From Synechococcus sp. UW140 (lineage in GTDB: Bacteria; Cyanobacteriota; Cyanobacteriia; PCC-6307; Cyanobiaceae): DNA of 47,317 bases. The stretch covers positions 1-47,317 of the forward strand of contig CAMCMT010000019.1 in the NCBI GenBank assembly GCA_945875915.1, given 5' to 3'. The notes below the pieces were generated by a model, which saw only the letters and a program-made list of their open reading frames with translations, ran no database searches and was not told where the DNA came from. The position numbers and the translations under genes are program-made. The first letter of the stretch is position 1; each line of letters starts with the position of its first letter. Shown here one piece after another: positions 23,804 through 31,477 of the stretch.

Positions 23804-24499
23804 CTAGCCGCAGCGGTGGTTGCCCACCCGCAGGTCCCCCAGGGCCCGGCGCACCTGCTGGGGGGTGCCATCGGCGAGCAGCCGGCGATCGAGCACCAGC
23901 ACCCGGTCGTAGGCATCCAGGTCGAGGCCCCAATCGTGGCTGGAGACCAGCAGGGTGAGGCCGGCATCGCGCAGCTGGCCCATCACCTGCAGCAGGGCCG
24001 TGCGGGCGGGCGGATCAATGGCGGCGCAGGGTTCATCGAGCAGTAATACCTGGGCCGGTTGCACCAGCGTGCGGGCCAGCAGGGCCCGTTGCTGTTGGCC
24101 GCCGGAGAGCTGGTCGAGCCGCCGTTTGGCCAGGGCGGCTAGGCCCACCCGTTGCAGGGCCGCCTCCACGTCGCAGCAGCCGGGGCGGGCCGCCACCAAG
24201 CGCCCCAGGCCAACGAGCTCCTGCACCGTGATCGGGAAGGCCCAGGCGATCTCGCCCCGCTGGGGCATCAGGGCCAGCTGGCGGCGGGCCAGGGGCAGTG
24301 TTAGGTGTCGGCCATCGAGCTGGATCGAGCCCGACTCCAGGGGCAATTGGCCGGCGATTGCCTGTAGCAGGGTGCTTTTGCCAGCCCCGTTGGGGCCCAC
24401 CAGGGCCGTGAGGCTGCCGCTCTGAAGCTCGAAGCTGACCGCTTCGATGGCCAGGTCGCTGCCGCGGCGCACCCCTAGCTGTTGGACCGCGAGGCTCAA
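23804..24499 (-). CDS. znuC: Zinc/manganese ABC transporter ATPase (ZnuC-like)
   Basis: ATP-binding subunit of the metal importer. Motifs: Walker A GPNGAGKSTL, signature LSGGQQQRALLAR, Walker B QVLLLDEPCAAIDPPARTAL and the switch His in LLVSSHDWGLDLDAYDR. The 231-residue protein is short and compact, as in ZnuC/MntA-type ATPases. It precedes znuB and is divergent from the COG0523 GTPase gene; the shared interval 24500-24677 holds a candidate operator. Confidence 0.9.
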   Translation of the reverse strand: MSLAVQQLGVRRGSDLAIEAVSFELQSGSLTALVGPNGAGKSTLLQAIAGQLPLESGSIQLDGRHLTLPLARRQLALMPQRGEIAWAFPITVQELVGLGRLVAARPGCCDVEAALQRVGLAALAKRRLDQLSGGQQQRALLARTLVQPAQVLLLDEPCAAIDPPARTALLQVMGQLRDAGLTLLVSSHDWGLDLDAYDRVLVLDRRLLADGTPQQVRRALGDLRVGNHRCG

Positions 24500-24509
24500 C
24501 GGCCCTACC

Positions 24510-24525
24510 TTGAAACAATCCTCAA
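24510..24525. promoter_or_regulatory. Possible zinc-regulator operator (imperfect inverted repeat)
   Basis: TTGAAACAATCCTCAA lies 11 bp before the znuC ATG, in the interval shared with the divergent COG0523 gene. TTGA and TCAA are inverted, with eight bases between. Fur-family boxes in cyanobacteria are AT-rich palindromes of roughly this shape, but this one is weak. It is suggested by position more than sequence. Confidence 0.3.
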
Positions 24526-24677
24526 CCTAACCAGCGTCTGACCAGCTCCATCAAAACTGTCGCCCTAGCCGGAACCTTTCCCTAACCCTGGCGATTCACC
24601 CCCTCTAGGTAGGGATGGCCGGCCGACCATTTCCCTTCGGCAGTGCCAAAGTGGCGAAATAGGTTTTTTAACTAGGC

Positions 24678-25934
24678 ATGACCAGCACGGCTTCGCGAGC
24701 ATCGACAGGGTCGGCTGCGGCAGCTGGATCCGGCACCAGGAGCGCCATGGCTGAAGAGGGCGCAACTAGCCTGCCCCTTCGTCAGAACGCCCTGCCGGTC
24801 ACGATCATCACCGGCTTCCTTGGTGCCGGCAAAACCACCCTGCTGAACCACATTCTCAGTAACCAACAGGGGCTCAAAACCGCCGTATTGGTGAATGAAT
24901 TCGGCGAAATCGGCATTGACAACGACCTGATCATCGCCACCGGCGAAGACATGGTGGAGCTGAGTAATGGCTGCATCTGCTGCTCGATCAATGGCGAGCT
25001 GCTCGAAGCGGTGTATCGGATCTTGGAGCGGCCCGAACCGGTGGACTACCTGGTGGTCGAAACCACGGGCTTGGCTGACCCCCTGCCGGTGGCGATGACC
25101 TTCCTGGGCAGCGACCTGCGCGATGCAACCCGGCTCGATTCGATCATCACCCTGATCGATGCCGAAAACTTCAGCGACACGATTGACCAGGGCGAGGTGG
25201 CCCGGGCCCAGGTGGTCTATGGCGACATCCTGCTGCTGAACAAGTGCGATCTGGTCAGCGAGGAGCGGCTCACGGCCCTCGAAACCCACCTCAAGGAGAT
25301 CAAAACCGACGCCCGCATCCTGCGCTCCAGCCACGGCGAGGTGGCCCTACCCCTGCTGCTGAGCGTGGGCCTGTTTGAGTCGGATCGGGTGGTGGCGGCC
25401 GGCGAAGCCCAGCCGGCCCATGACCACAGCCATGACCACGACCACAGCCATGGGCATGGCCATTCCCACGATCACGGCCACCAGCACGATCACGGCGCCG
25501 CCGCGCACCAGGCCGAGGCGGACCACAGCGCCTGTGACCATGACCACGGCCACTGCAGCCATGATCACGGCCCCAGCGAAGAAGCCCTAGCCGACGATCC
25601 CGTGCAGCGAGCCGCCGACCACCTGGCGATTGAGGGCTTTACGTCACTCTCCTTCAGCAGTGACGGACCCTTTGCCCTACGCAAGTTCCAGAACTTCCTT
25701 GACAACCAGCTGCCCAGTGGCGTGTTTCGGGCCAAGGGGATTCTCTGGTTTAACGAAAGTGAGCGGCGCCATGTCTTTCACCTGGCCGGCAAACGTTTCT
25801 CGATCGATGACACCGAATGGGAGGGGGAGTGCAAGAACCAGCTGGTGTTAATCGGCCGTGACCTCAACCACCGCAAGCTGCGCCAACAACTGCAAGCTTG
25901 TGTCGCTAAGGATGCTGGCAAGGGTTTTGGCTGA
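24678..25934 (+). CDS. COG0523 GTPase with His-rich region, probable zinc metallochaperone
   Basis: Member of the CobW/COG0523 G3E GTPases. The G-domain begins VTIITGFLGAGKTTLLNHIL (Walker A), with the metal-binding CxCC motif in LSNGCICCSINGEL, the Walker B region YLVVETTGLADPLPVAM and the base-recognition LLLNKCDLVSEERL. Between about residues 245 and 300 is a long His/Asp-rich stretch (about 20 His), typical of zinc-carrying members. The CobW C-terminal domain follows (FRAKGILWFNESERRHVFHL). Zinc chaperone rather than cobalamin function is supported by znuBC and the Fur-family gene nearby. ATG 24678 or ATG 24747 (starting MAEEGATS) may be the true start. Confidence 0.9.
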   Translation: MTSTASRASTGSAAAAGSGTRSAMAEEGATSLPLRQNALPVTIITGFLGAGKTTLLNHILSNQQGLKTAVLVNEFGEIGIDNDLIIATGEDMVELSNGCICCSINGELLEAVYRILERPEPVDYLVVETTGLADPLPVAMTFLGSDLRDATRLDSIITLIDAENFSDTIDQGEVARAQVVYGDILLLNKCDLVSEERLTALETHLKEIKTDARILRSSHGEVALPLLLSVGLFESDRVVAAGEAQPAHDHSHDHDHSHGHGHSHDHGHQHDHGAAAHQAEADHSACDHDHGHCSHDHGPSEEALADDPVQRAADHLAIEGFTSLSFSSDGPFALRKFQNFLDNQLPSGVFRAKGILWFNESERRHVFHLAGKRFSIDDTEWEGECKNQLVLIGRDLNHRKLRQQLQACVAKDAGKGFG

Positions 25935-26088
25935 AGCCAAGGGTTGCGTTTGAGGCAAAGGTCGGGCTCCCAATCCAATCCAGTCCAGTCGCTTAGCCTT
26001 AGGCGGGTACCCCACCCTGCATTTGGCAGCCGATGACACACCAAGTTGAGCCAACCTGGCTATGGTTAGGTGACTTCAAGGCGACTGC

Positions 26089-26241
26089 GTGACGGAGCTC
26101 GTGTTGTTCACAGTCGTCGTGGCGCTGTTGGGCCTGATGTGGTGGCTAGGGGAGGGCTCCGATGACGACAACGGCGGTGGCGGCCTGATGCAGCCCGTGC
26201 TGGTGCCAGTGCCCGTTCGCCGTTACCCCCAGGGCCGTTGA
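26089..26241 (+). CDS. Small membrane protein, 50 residues
   Basis: A short ORF with GTG start encoding a hydrophobic N-terminal helix (TELVLFTVVVALLGLMWWLG), an acidic/Gly-rich turn (EGSDDDNGGGG) and a Pro/Val-rich tail ending in basic residues. This is the shape of a one-helix membrane microprotein. It is in a gap between the COG0523 GTPase and the convergent Fur-family gene, too short for normal ORF lists. Coding potential is plausible but unproven; no family is recognised. Confidence 0.5.
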   Translation: MTELVLFTVVVALLGLMWWLGEGSDDDNGGGGLMQPVLVPVPVRRYPQGR

Positions 26242-26311
26242 GGCTCGAGCAGGTAGAAACGCCTTCCGGGCTGGTTGAAGACCTAGGTCTTATTCATTTT
26301 TGTGGGTTCGT

Positions 26312-26788
26312 TTAATCCCCTTCTGCCTGGGCGCAACTGGGGCAGACGGCCCGCACATTAAGAACGCATTCGAGCAGGCGAAAGCCATGCAATCCGGCGG
26401 CCCGTTCGCCGGCTCGGAGCACGTCGTGGCTTTCAAATTCTTCGGTTTGGCCGCAGCGCACGCAGACCAGGTGGTGGTGGTCCCGGTTGGTGTCCCCGGC
26501 CAGCTCGAAGCGGCGACCACCATCGGGGAGTTCCAGCTCCTGCAGGAGTTGCATCGAACTGAGCAGGCGCAGGGTGCGGTACACCGTGGCCAGGGAGACC
26601 TTCTCCTCGCCCTTGAGCAGCCGTTGATGCACCTCTTCGGCGCTGAGGTGGCTGCCTTCGCCGATGCGCTCGAACAGGCCCAGTACCCGCTGGCGTTGGG
26701 GCGTCAGCCGTTGGCCCCGGCCATTAAGGGAGGTGCGCAGGGCTTCCGCCTGGGGGTTGGCGGCAGTCACGGTGGGGAGGGCGGCCAA
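26312..26788 (-). CDS. Fur-family metal-responsive regulator, probably Zur
   Basis: DNA-binding repressor of the Fur family, 158 residues. The N-terminal winged helix is seen in RLTPQRQRVLGLFERIGEGS, HLSAEEVHQRLLKGEEKVSL and ATVYRTLRLLSSMQLLQELE. The metal-binding dimer domain has DHHHLVCVRCGQTEEF (CxxC and His) and a C-terminal CPSC pair, as in zinc-containing members. It is called Zur because it lies near znuBC and the His-rich COG0523 gene, not because Fur and Zur can be separated here. Confidence 0.88.
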   Translation of the reverse strand: MAALPTVTAANPQAEALRTSLNGRGQRLTPQRQRVLGLFERIGEGSHLSAEEVHQRLLKGEEKVSLATVYRTLRLLSSMQLLQELELPDGGRRFELAGDTNRDHHHLVCVRCGQTEEFESHDVLRAGERAAGLHGFRLLECVLNVRAVCPSCAQAEGD

Positions 26789-27245
26789 GGGGAGTTGGGC
26801 GGGTAGGGATTCAGGGGGATCGCGACGATTGGAGCCGCCGCAGAAGCCATGGGGCGCCGGGATACCCCACTGTTCTCAATAGTAGTTGCAATTGCGAATA
26901 TCTGTCGCCTTGGTAGGGCCGGCGGGCGCCTGGTCGCAGCCAGCCATGGATCCAGGAGCTTCGGCCTTGGCAATGCCATGGGACAAGCCCCCCAGAGCGC
27001 CCCTTCCCTACGGCTTTGTTGCGCGCCCCTTGGCCGCTTTCAGCGTGGGATTGGCAAATCCGCTTGGTCCTCACCAGGGACCTCGCGGTAGCCTTTCCAC
27101 CACCCCTGTGCCATGGCCCAAGCCCCCAGCTTCGATCCCCAGCAAACCGGTACGGCGTGTTCCGTCGCTTCCAGGTTGTTCCCCCTTGGCAGTGGCTGCA
27201 ACACACCCCCGCCCTGGTCACGGCCATGGCGGCGACTAGGGCCTG
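26789..27245. other. Non-coding interval with an AT-rich promoter-like island
   Basis: About 457 bp with no persuasive gene on either strand. An AT-rich island at 26873-26901 (GTTCTCAATAGTAGTTGCAA, then TTGCGAATA) stands out just upstream of the Fur-family gene; it includes TTGCAATTGCGAA, close to an inverted repeat, and may be its promoter or autoregulatory site. Fragments such as NRYGVFRRFQVVPPW in one frame around 27150 look protein-like but have no start or continuation. Confidence 0.45.
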
Positions 27246-27413
27246 ATGGGGTCCAGAGCCGTGCTGGTGAAGGGCCTACGCACGGTCAACGACACGATCA
27301 CGGAGACCGGCACCAGCACCGAGCGGATCAACAGCGGCTTCGCCGACTGGTCGGTGCTGCTCAGCCAGGGGTGCGAGAGCCAAAGCAGTCCTACGGAGCG
27401 CTGCAGCCCCTAG
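27246..27413 (+). CDS. Short orphan ORF, 55 residues
   Basis: ATG 27246 opens a 55-codon frame beginning MGSRAVLVKGLRTVNDTITE and continuing TGTSTERINSGFADWSVLLS, with an amphipathic, Thr/Ser-rich look, ending in a Cys/Ser/Pro-rich tail. No family is recognised. A longer ORF follows in another frame after a perfect palindrome, and the two could be parts of one broken gene. Given the gene-poor setting, it may be a remnant. Confidence 0.3.
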   Translation: MGSRAVLVKGLRTVNDTITETGTSTERINSGFADWSVLLSQGCESQSSPTERCSP

Positions 27414-27433
27414 TGCAACAAAACTAAGCCTTC

Positions 27434-27781
27434 TTGCTGGACCCTGGCCTCAAGGCCAGGGCAATTAAATGCGGTGGCTTGATCGCCGACAAGGAAGAGA
27501 TCCGTGATCCCCGCAGGGGCGAACTGCGCCAGACCCCCTTGATCAGCAGCGCCGATGTGCACAAGCTCAATCGCCTGGTGAGCAAAATTCCGGCCCTTAT
27601 CGGCCAGGGCGTGCCGCTGGTGATCAATGAGCCCGCCTACACCTACACAAAATTGGCGGAAAAACGGGTGGATCGGTTGGCAAAAGCGACTAAAGACGCC
27701 CGCAATCGTGGCCAGTCGATTGCATCCCAGATGGATAACTCGATCGATACGATCACCAATGCCGACACCGGCACCTTATAA
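27434..27781 (+). CDS. Orphan ORF, 115 residues, function unknown
   Basis: Open from TTG 27434; the frame encodes a charged, largely helical protein: LIADKEEIRDPRRGELRQTP, LISSADVHKLNRLVSKIPAL, IGQGVPLVINEPAYTYTKLA and EKRVDRLAKATKDARNRGQS. No signal peptide, membrane helix or known motif is seen. A perfect 20-bp palindrome lies just after the TTG, so the true start may be lower, for instance the TTG near 27479. The end motif DTITNADTGT loosely echoes NDTITETGTS in the ORF at 27246. Confidence 0.45.
   Translation: MLDPGLKARAIKCGGLIADKEEIRDPRRGELRQTPLISSADVHKLNRLVSKIPALIGQGVPLVINEPAYTYTKLAEKRVDRLAKATKDARNRGQSIASQMDNSIDTITNADTGTL
27442..27461. repeat. Perfect 20-bp palindrome able to form a hairpin
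   Basis: CCCTGGCCTCAAGGCCAGGG-type sequence: 8-bp stem CCCTGGCC/GGCCAGGG with the four-base loop TCAA. It is followed by an AT-rich CAATTAAAT and no T tract on the plus strand. It lies between two orphan ORFs and might be a terminator relic or a recombination scar. Confidence 0.6.
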
Positions 27782-27885
27782 TTTACTGCCCCCATGCGAC
27801 CGATGCTAGTCATGGCGGTTCCTAGGACACCTGCACAATTGATCAGGACATCACGGCCGTGAGGGCGGAGACTTTCCGGGTGAAC
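27770..27885 (-). pseudogene. Possible short-chain dehydrogenase remnant
   Basis: On the minus strand, bases 27858-27808 translate as GRDVLINCAGVLGTAMT, which is the NNAG-motif region of short-chain dehydrogenases (here N-C-A-G), followed by SIGRMGAVNYKVP, like the VN.KG region but nearer than usual. There is no start, no Gly-rich nucleotide-binding loop and no YxxxK catalytic pair in range, so this can only be a fragment. It may still be chance; the match rests on about 30 residues. Confidence 0.3.
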
Positions 27886-28093
27886 TAACTATGTTTCTTG
27901 GCTTAAAAGGCCCGCTCGGCTGGCGGCAAGCTGTAATTTTTACCGAAACAGCGGCAGGCAGGCGGAGACCACGCCAGCGCCAAAGAGGCCGCCTCTGCTG
28001 GCTTCCACGGCTGCCAGGCCAGGTTGTAGGCCTGGTGAGGCCCGATGGGGCCGATTGCTGGCCTGAATGTGGAGGTCGATCTGACCTTTTAGG
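27886..28093. other. Non-coding stretch between gene remnants
   Basis: The ORFs crossing it are Arg/Trp/Pro-rich and look like random GC-rich translation. No promoter, terminator or repeat is evident. Confidence 0.4.
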
Positions 28094-28447
28094 GTGGGGT
28101 CCCAGTCATGGCTTGCTGGTGCCAGGCCAATCAAACGTTTCTGGTCTGTTGAGTGCCACCGTGGTGTCTACTTCTATCCTTTGGGGGGCAGCCCAAGAGT
28201 TGCTGCTGGTTGGGTCAGCCAGAAAGGCGAATTGCTGTGGGAACGCTATGCTCGACTAGCCAACCGGGGCTACAGCGATCGCGCTGAACGGGTGGACTTG
28301 TTCGCGGCGAATGGCCAGGCGGTGGGCGGCGAAGGCCAGGCCCTGCGCCTGGCCGCAATAAAGTTATGTGTTACCCATCTATGCAGAGGCTCAGCCATTG
28401 ATTGGGCTGGCTGGTTTAGCCTTATTGGTGCTACGTTAAAGACTTAG
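28094..28447 (+). pseudogene. Protein-like ORF in a gene-poor patch, perhaps a gene fragment
   Basis: The central part of this frame looks like real protein: VYFYPLGGSPRVAAGWVSQK, GELLWERYARLANRGYSDRA and ERVDLFAANGQAVGGEGQAL, with bacterial amino-acid composition and no stop. The head and tail do not look natural (the head is Arg/Trp-rich and the tail ends CVTHLCRGSA...). No start with a ribosome binding site is near the good part. This suggests a truncated or decayed gene; function unknown. Confidence 0.35.
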
Positions 28448-28456
28448 TTAATCCTT

Positions 28457-28825
28457 ATGCCCCTTTCCGCGCAAGGGGTCCCTGTTGTGCCCAAATTCCA
28501 ACAAACTGCCCTGCAACTGACGGTCAACGAGGCGGTAGATCGGCTTCTGCGCTGGGCCGTCAATCCATGGCGCCGCCTGTCGTTGTTGGCGATTGTGCTT
28601 TTTGGGGCCTACTTCGTGGGCACGACTCTCTCGACGCTAACCTCTACCTCCGGCTTTTCGGAGCCCTTGGCGGCCCTGTTGCCCGTGGGCTTGATTGAGT
28701 TGGCCGTGCGCTGGCGCCGTTCCCTGATCCGCCAGACGGGCGACAAGCTTGGCCTGAGACTGCTCGATATGGCCCGCATCGGCCTTCTCTATGGCTTGCT
28801 AATGGAAGGGTTTAAGGTCTTATAG
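28457..28825 (+). CDS. Ycf20-like DUF565 membrane protein
   Basis: A 122-residue protein with the DUF565/Ycf20 layout: RLLRWAVNPWRRLSLLAIVL at the start of the first helix, a second helix EPLAALLPVGLIELAVRWRR, and the C-terminal LLDMARIGLLYGLLMEGFKV. The NPWRRLSL motif is typical. Ycf20 in plants and algae has been linked to non-photochemical quenching; in cyanobacteria the role is not settled. The gene ends 124 bp before the convergent aldolase gene. Confidence 0.85.
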   Translation: MPLSAQGVPVVPKFQQTALQLTVNEAVDRLLRWAVNPWRRLSLLAIVLFGAYFVGTTLSTLTSTSGFSEPLAALLPVGLIELAVRWRRSLIRQTGDKLGLRLLDMARIGLLYGLLMEGFKVL

Positions 28826-28866
28826 CCCTTACCCCTGGCCCCCAGGGCTGCCCCTTAGGGGCCATC

Positions 28867-28895
28867 AAAAAAGGGGAGGCTGAGGCCCCCCTTTC
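28867..28895 (-). terminator. Rho-independent terminator of the aldolase gene
   Basis: On the minus strand, AAAGGGGGGCCTCAGCCTCC is followed by CCTTTTTT: a hairpin AAAGGGG/CCCCTTT with further pairs and a run of six T. It begins about 55 bp after the aldolase stop and is the clearest intrinsic terminator in the window. Confidence 0.85.
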
Positions 28896-28949
28896 CGGCA
28901 CTGGGCAGACCCGCTGATCGCTCAGTCCGGTCTGCCTCAATCAACAGGA

Positions 28950-30023
28950 TCAGGCTGCAACAGCCGTTTTGGCATCGAGCACGCCCTTGGCGTAGAGGCC
29001 GGCGTAGTAGTTGATGTCGCGCTGCTTGATCTTGGAGGCGTTGCCGGCACACCAGAACTGCTGGTAGCGATCCAGGCACACCTGCTTCATGTAGGCCCGG
29101 GCGGGCTTGTTGAAGTGGCGGGGATCGAAGTTGGCGGGATCCTTGGCGGCGGCTTCGCGCACGGCGGCGGTGAAGGCCAGGCGGTTGTCGGTGTCGATGT
29201 TCACCTTGCGCACGCCGTTGCGGATGCCTTCTTGAATTTCTTCCACGGGCACGCCGTAGGTCTCAGGGATGGCGCCGCCATACTTGTTGATCATGTCCAG
29301 CCATTCCTGGGGAACGGAGCTGGAACCATGCATCACTAGGTGGGTGTTGGGCAGGGCCTTGTGGATTTCGGCGATGCGGCTGATCGCCAGCACTTCGCCC
29401 GTGGGCTTGCGGGTGAACTTGTAGGCGCCGTGGCTGGTGCCGATGGCGATCGCCAGGGCATCCACGTTGGTTTTGGCGACGAAATCAGCCGCTTCGGCCG
29501 GGTCGGTGAGCAGCTGGGAGTGGTCGAGCTTGCCATCAAAACCGTGGCCGTCTTCGGCCTCGCCCATGCCGGTTTCAAGGGAGCCGAGGCAACCCAGTTC
29601 ACCTTCGACGCTCACCCCGATGGCGTGGGCCACATCCACCACTTCCTTGGTGACGCGCACGTTGTAGTCGTAGCTGGCTGGGGTTTTGGCGTCGGCCTCG
29701 AGGGAGCCATCCATCATCACCGAGGTGAAGCCGTTGGCGGCGGCACCGAAGCAGGTGGCGGGGCTGTTGCCGTGGTCCTGGTGCATCACCACCGGGATGT
29801 CCGGATAGGTTTCAACCGCCGCAAGGATCAGGTGGCGCAGGAAATTTTCACCGGCATATTGGCGAGCACCGCGGGATGCCTGCAGGATCACCGGGCTGTC
29901 GGTCTCGGAGGCGGCCTCCATGATCGACTGGACCTGCTCCAGGTTGTTGACGTTGAAAGCAGGGATGCCATAGCCGTTTTCAGCGGCGTGGTCAAGCAGC
30001 AGCCGAAGCGGAACGAGCGCCAT
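28950..30023 (-). CDS. fba: Class II fructose-bisphosphate aldolase
   Basis: Zinc-dependent aldolase of glycolysis, gluconeogenesis and the Calvin cycle, also able to act on sedoheptulose bisphosphate. Motifs: [16 protein letters not shown] (metal-binding His, catalytic Asp), [27 protein letters not shown] and [20 protein letters not shown] (phosphate and substrate binding), [20 protein letters not shown]. Length 357 residues is that of the class IIB group common in cyanobacteria. A strong terminator follows; an upstream 284-bp gap likely has its promoter. Confidence 0.96.
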   Translation of the reverse strand: MALVPLRLLLDHAAENGYGIPAFNVNNLEQVQSIMEAASETDSPVILQASRGARQYAGENFLRHLILAAVETYPDIPVVMHQDHGNSPATCFGAAANGFTSVMMDGSLEADAKTPASYDYNVRVTKEVVDVAHAIGVSVEGELGCLGSLETGMGEAEDGHGFDGKLDHSQLLTDPAEAADFVAKTNVDALAIAIGTSHGAYKFTRKPTGEVLAISRIAEIHKALPNTHLVMHGSSSVPQEWLDMINKYGGAIPETYGVPVEEIQEGIRNGVRKVNIDTDNRLAFTAAVREAAAKDPANFDPRHFNKPARAYMKQVCLDRYQQFWCAGNASKIKQRDINYYAGLYAKGVLDAKTAVAA

Positions 30024-30307
30024 GGGAAAACCTCGCGGAGATGGAAGACGGGTGGGGGGCCTTGGGGCCTGCCAGGCGTCAGGGCATCGAACCGATGGCC
30101 CTGGCTAGGACTGGCCGAGACTCTACCCGCTCACCCAGGCGCTTTTGGGCCCCGGGGCCGGCCAGTTTTGGGCTAGAACCGGGCCCTTCTGGGGGGGGCC
30201 TTTCAGCTGATCCCACCATTCGGATCAGCCGAGGCAAGGCGCTGGGGTGGCCCAGCCAAGGCGACAATCCCCGCCGAAGGTCGGCTCCAGGGGCGATTCG
30301 GCCCGAT

Positions 30308-31477
30308 TCAGGGGCGCAGCCGCTGGCCATCCTTGGCAGAGCGCAGGGCTAGATCGCAGCAGGCCTGGCTCAGGACTGCTTCTGAGAGGCCCGGCACCAG
30401 GGGCGCTCCGGCGCGCACGGCCGTGGCCCAACCGTGCAAGATCCGCTGCACCGGTGCCACGCGGCCATCAACCCAGGTGCGCTCAAAGGCCAGCTGGGGA
30501 TCGGGCTCCACCAGTTGCAGGCCTTCGCCGGCGCGGGCCTGCCAGAGCTGGAAGCCGTGCACGTAGTCGCTTTGGTTGGAGGAGCCCAGCACCAGGCTGC
30601 CTTCACTGCCATAGATCTCGATCCAGTAGCCCCGCCCCGGCCGCGCCACCGAGGCCAAACTCACCTGGGCTGGCACGCTCTGGCCGCTGGCGGATTCCAA
30701 CTCCAGTTGCACCAAAGCAATGTCTTCGGCATCGACCGGGGCCATGGCGAGCCCTGCTCCCGTGCCAGGGTCCTTGGCGCTTCCTAGGGGTCGCTCGGCA
30801 ATGGCCGTGCTGCAGGTGGCGCTGAGGGCGCGGCTGGGGCCGACCAGCCAGTGGAGGGTGTCGAAGGCGTGGGTGCCGAGGGCGCCGAGCACGCCGCCGC
30901 CTTCGCTGCGCTGGGAGTACCAGCTCCAGGGCCGCCGGGCATCGGCGCGGCTGCCCATCAGCCAGTCGAGTTTCACTAGCCAGGGGGTGCCGATGGCTCC
31001 TTGGTGCAACAACCCTGCGAGCTGCTGAAACAGGGGCACGGCCCGGTATTCAAAATCCACCCCCACGCACACCCCCGCCCCGAGGGCCAGCCGCTGCAGC
31101 TCCTGCACCTGCTCGGCGTTCAGGGCCACCGGTTTCTCCAGCAGCAGGTGTTTGCCGGCGGCAATCGCTGTCTTGGCCAGGTCAAAACGGGGCCCGGGTG
31201 GGGTGGCGATCACCAGGGCATCGATGCTCGGCTCGGCCAGCAGGGCGCCGAAATCGTTGAAGCCCGGCAGGCCGCTGGCGGCGCAGGCCTGCTCCAGGCG
31301 CTCGGAGCGGGGATGCCAAAGGGCCACCGGTTCGGTAAGCGCACAGGCGGCCAGGGCCGGCAGGTGCACCTGTTCGCCGAAGCCCAGGCCCGCCACCGCC
31401 ACCCGCAGGGGGGGTGCCGCGCCCGGGACTGCCCTGGGGTCGGGCTGGCTGTCCATGGCCGATGGGCTCGAAGTCAC
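30308..31477 (-). CDS. Gfo/Idh/MocA family oxidoreductase
   Basis: NAD(P)-dependent sugar-type dehydrogenase. The Rossmann domain starts LRVAVAGLGFGEQVHLPALA, then IDALVIATPPGPRFDLAKTA and HLLLEKPVALNAEQVQELQR, with the EKP motif of the family (Lys). The C-terminal domain holds EGGGVLGALGTHAFDTLHWL with the typical GxHxxD. The substrate is unknown. The start is GTG 31477, overlapping the stop of the upstream gene by GTGA; ATG 31456 is the alternative. The gene is the third in an overlapping series starting with accD. Confidence 0.9.
   Translation of the reverse strand: MTSSPSAMDSQPDPRAVPGAAPPLRVAVAGLGFGEQVHLPALAACALTEPVALWHPRSERLEQACAASGLPGFNDFGALLAEPSIDALVIATPPGPRFDLAKTAIAAGKHLLLEKPVALNAEQVQELQRLALGAGVCVGVDFEYRAVPLFQQLAGLLHQGAIGTPWLVKLDWLMGSRADARRPWSWYSQRSEGGGVLGALGTHAFDTLHWLVGPSRALSATCSTAIAERPLGSAKDPGTGAGLAMAPVDAEDIALVQLELESASGQSVPAQVSLASVARPGRGYWIEIYGSEGSLVLGSSNQSDYVHGFQLWQARAGEGLQLVEPDPQLAFERTWVDGRVAPVQRILHGWATAVRAGAPLVPGLSEAVLSQACCDLALRSAKDGQRLRP

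Noticed and set aside
25347-25568. Minus-strand Val/Met-rich ORF with a membrane look
   Set aside because: It is the antisense of the His/Asp codons (CAC/CAT/GAC) of the COG0523 His-rich region, which automatically read as Val and Met.
26811-27227. 138-residue minus-strand ORF upstream of the Fur-family gene
   Set aside because: Arg/Trp/Gly-rich translation with no motif, no ribosome binding site and unnatural composition.
27891-28259. 122-residue plus-strand ORF starting MFLGLKGPLG
   Set aside because: It is Arg/Cys/Trp-rich and overlaps the more protein-like frame at 28094; looks like random GC-rich translation.
29340-30176. 278-residue plus-strand ORF opposite the aldolase gene
   Set aside because: Antisense shadow of a well-conserved enzyme, Gly/Val/His-rich, no family resemblance.
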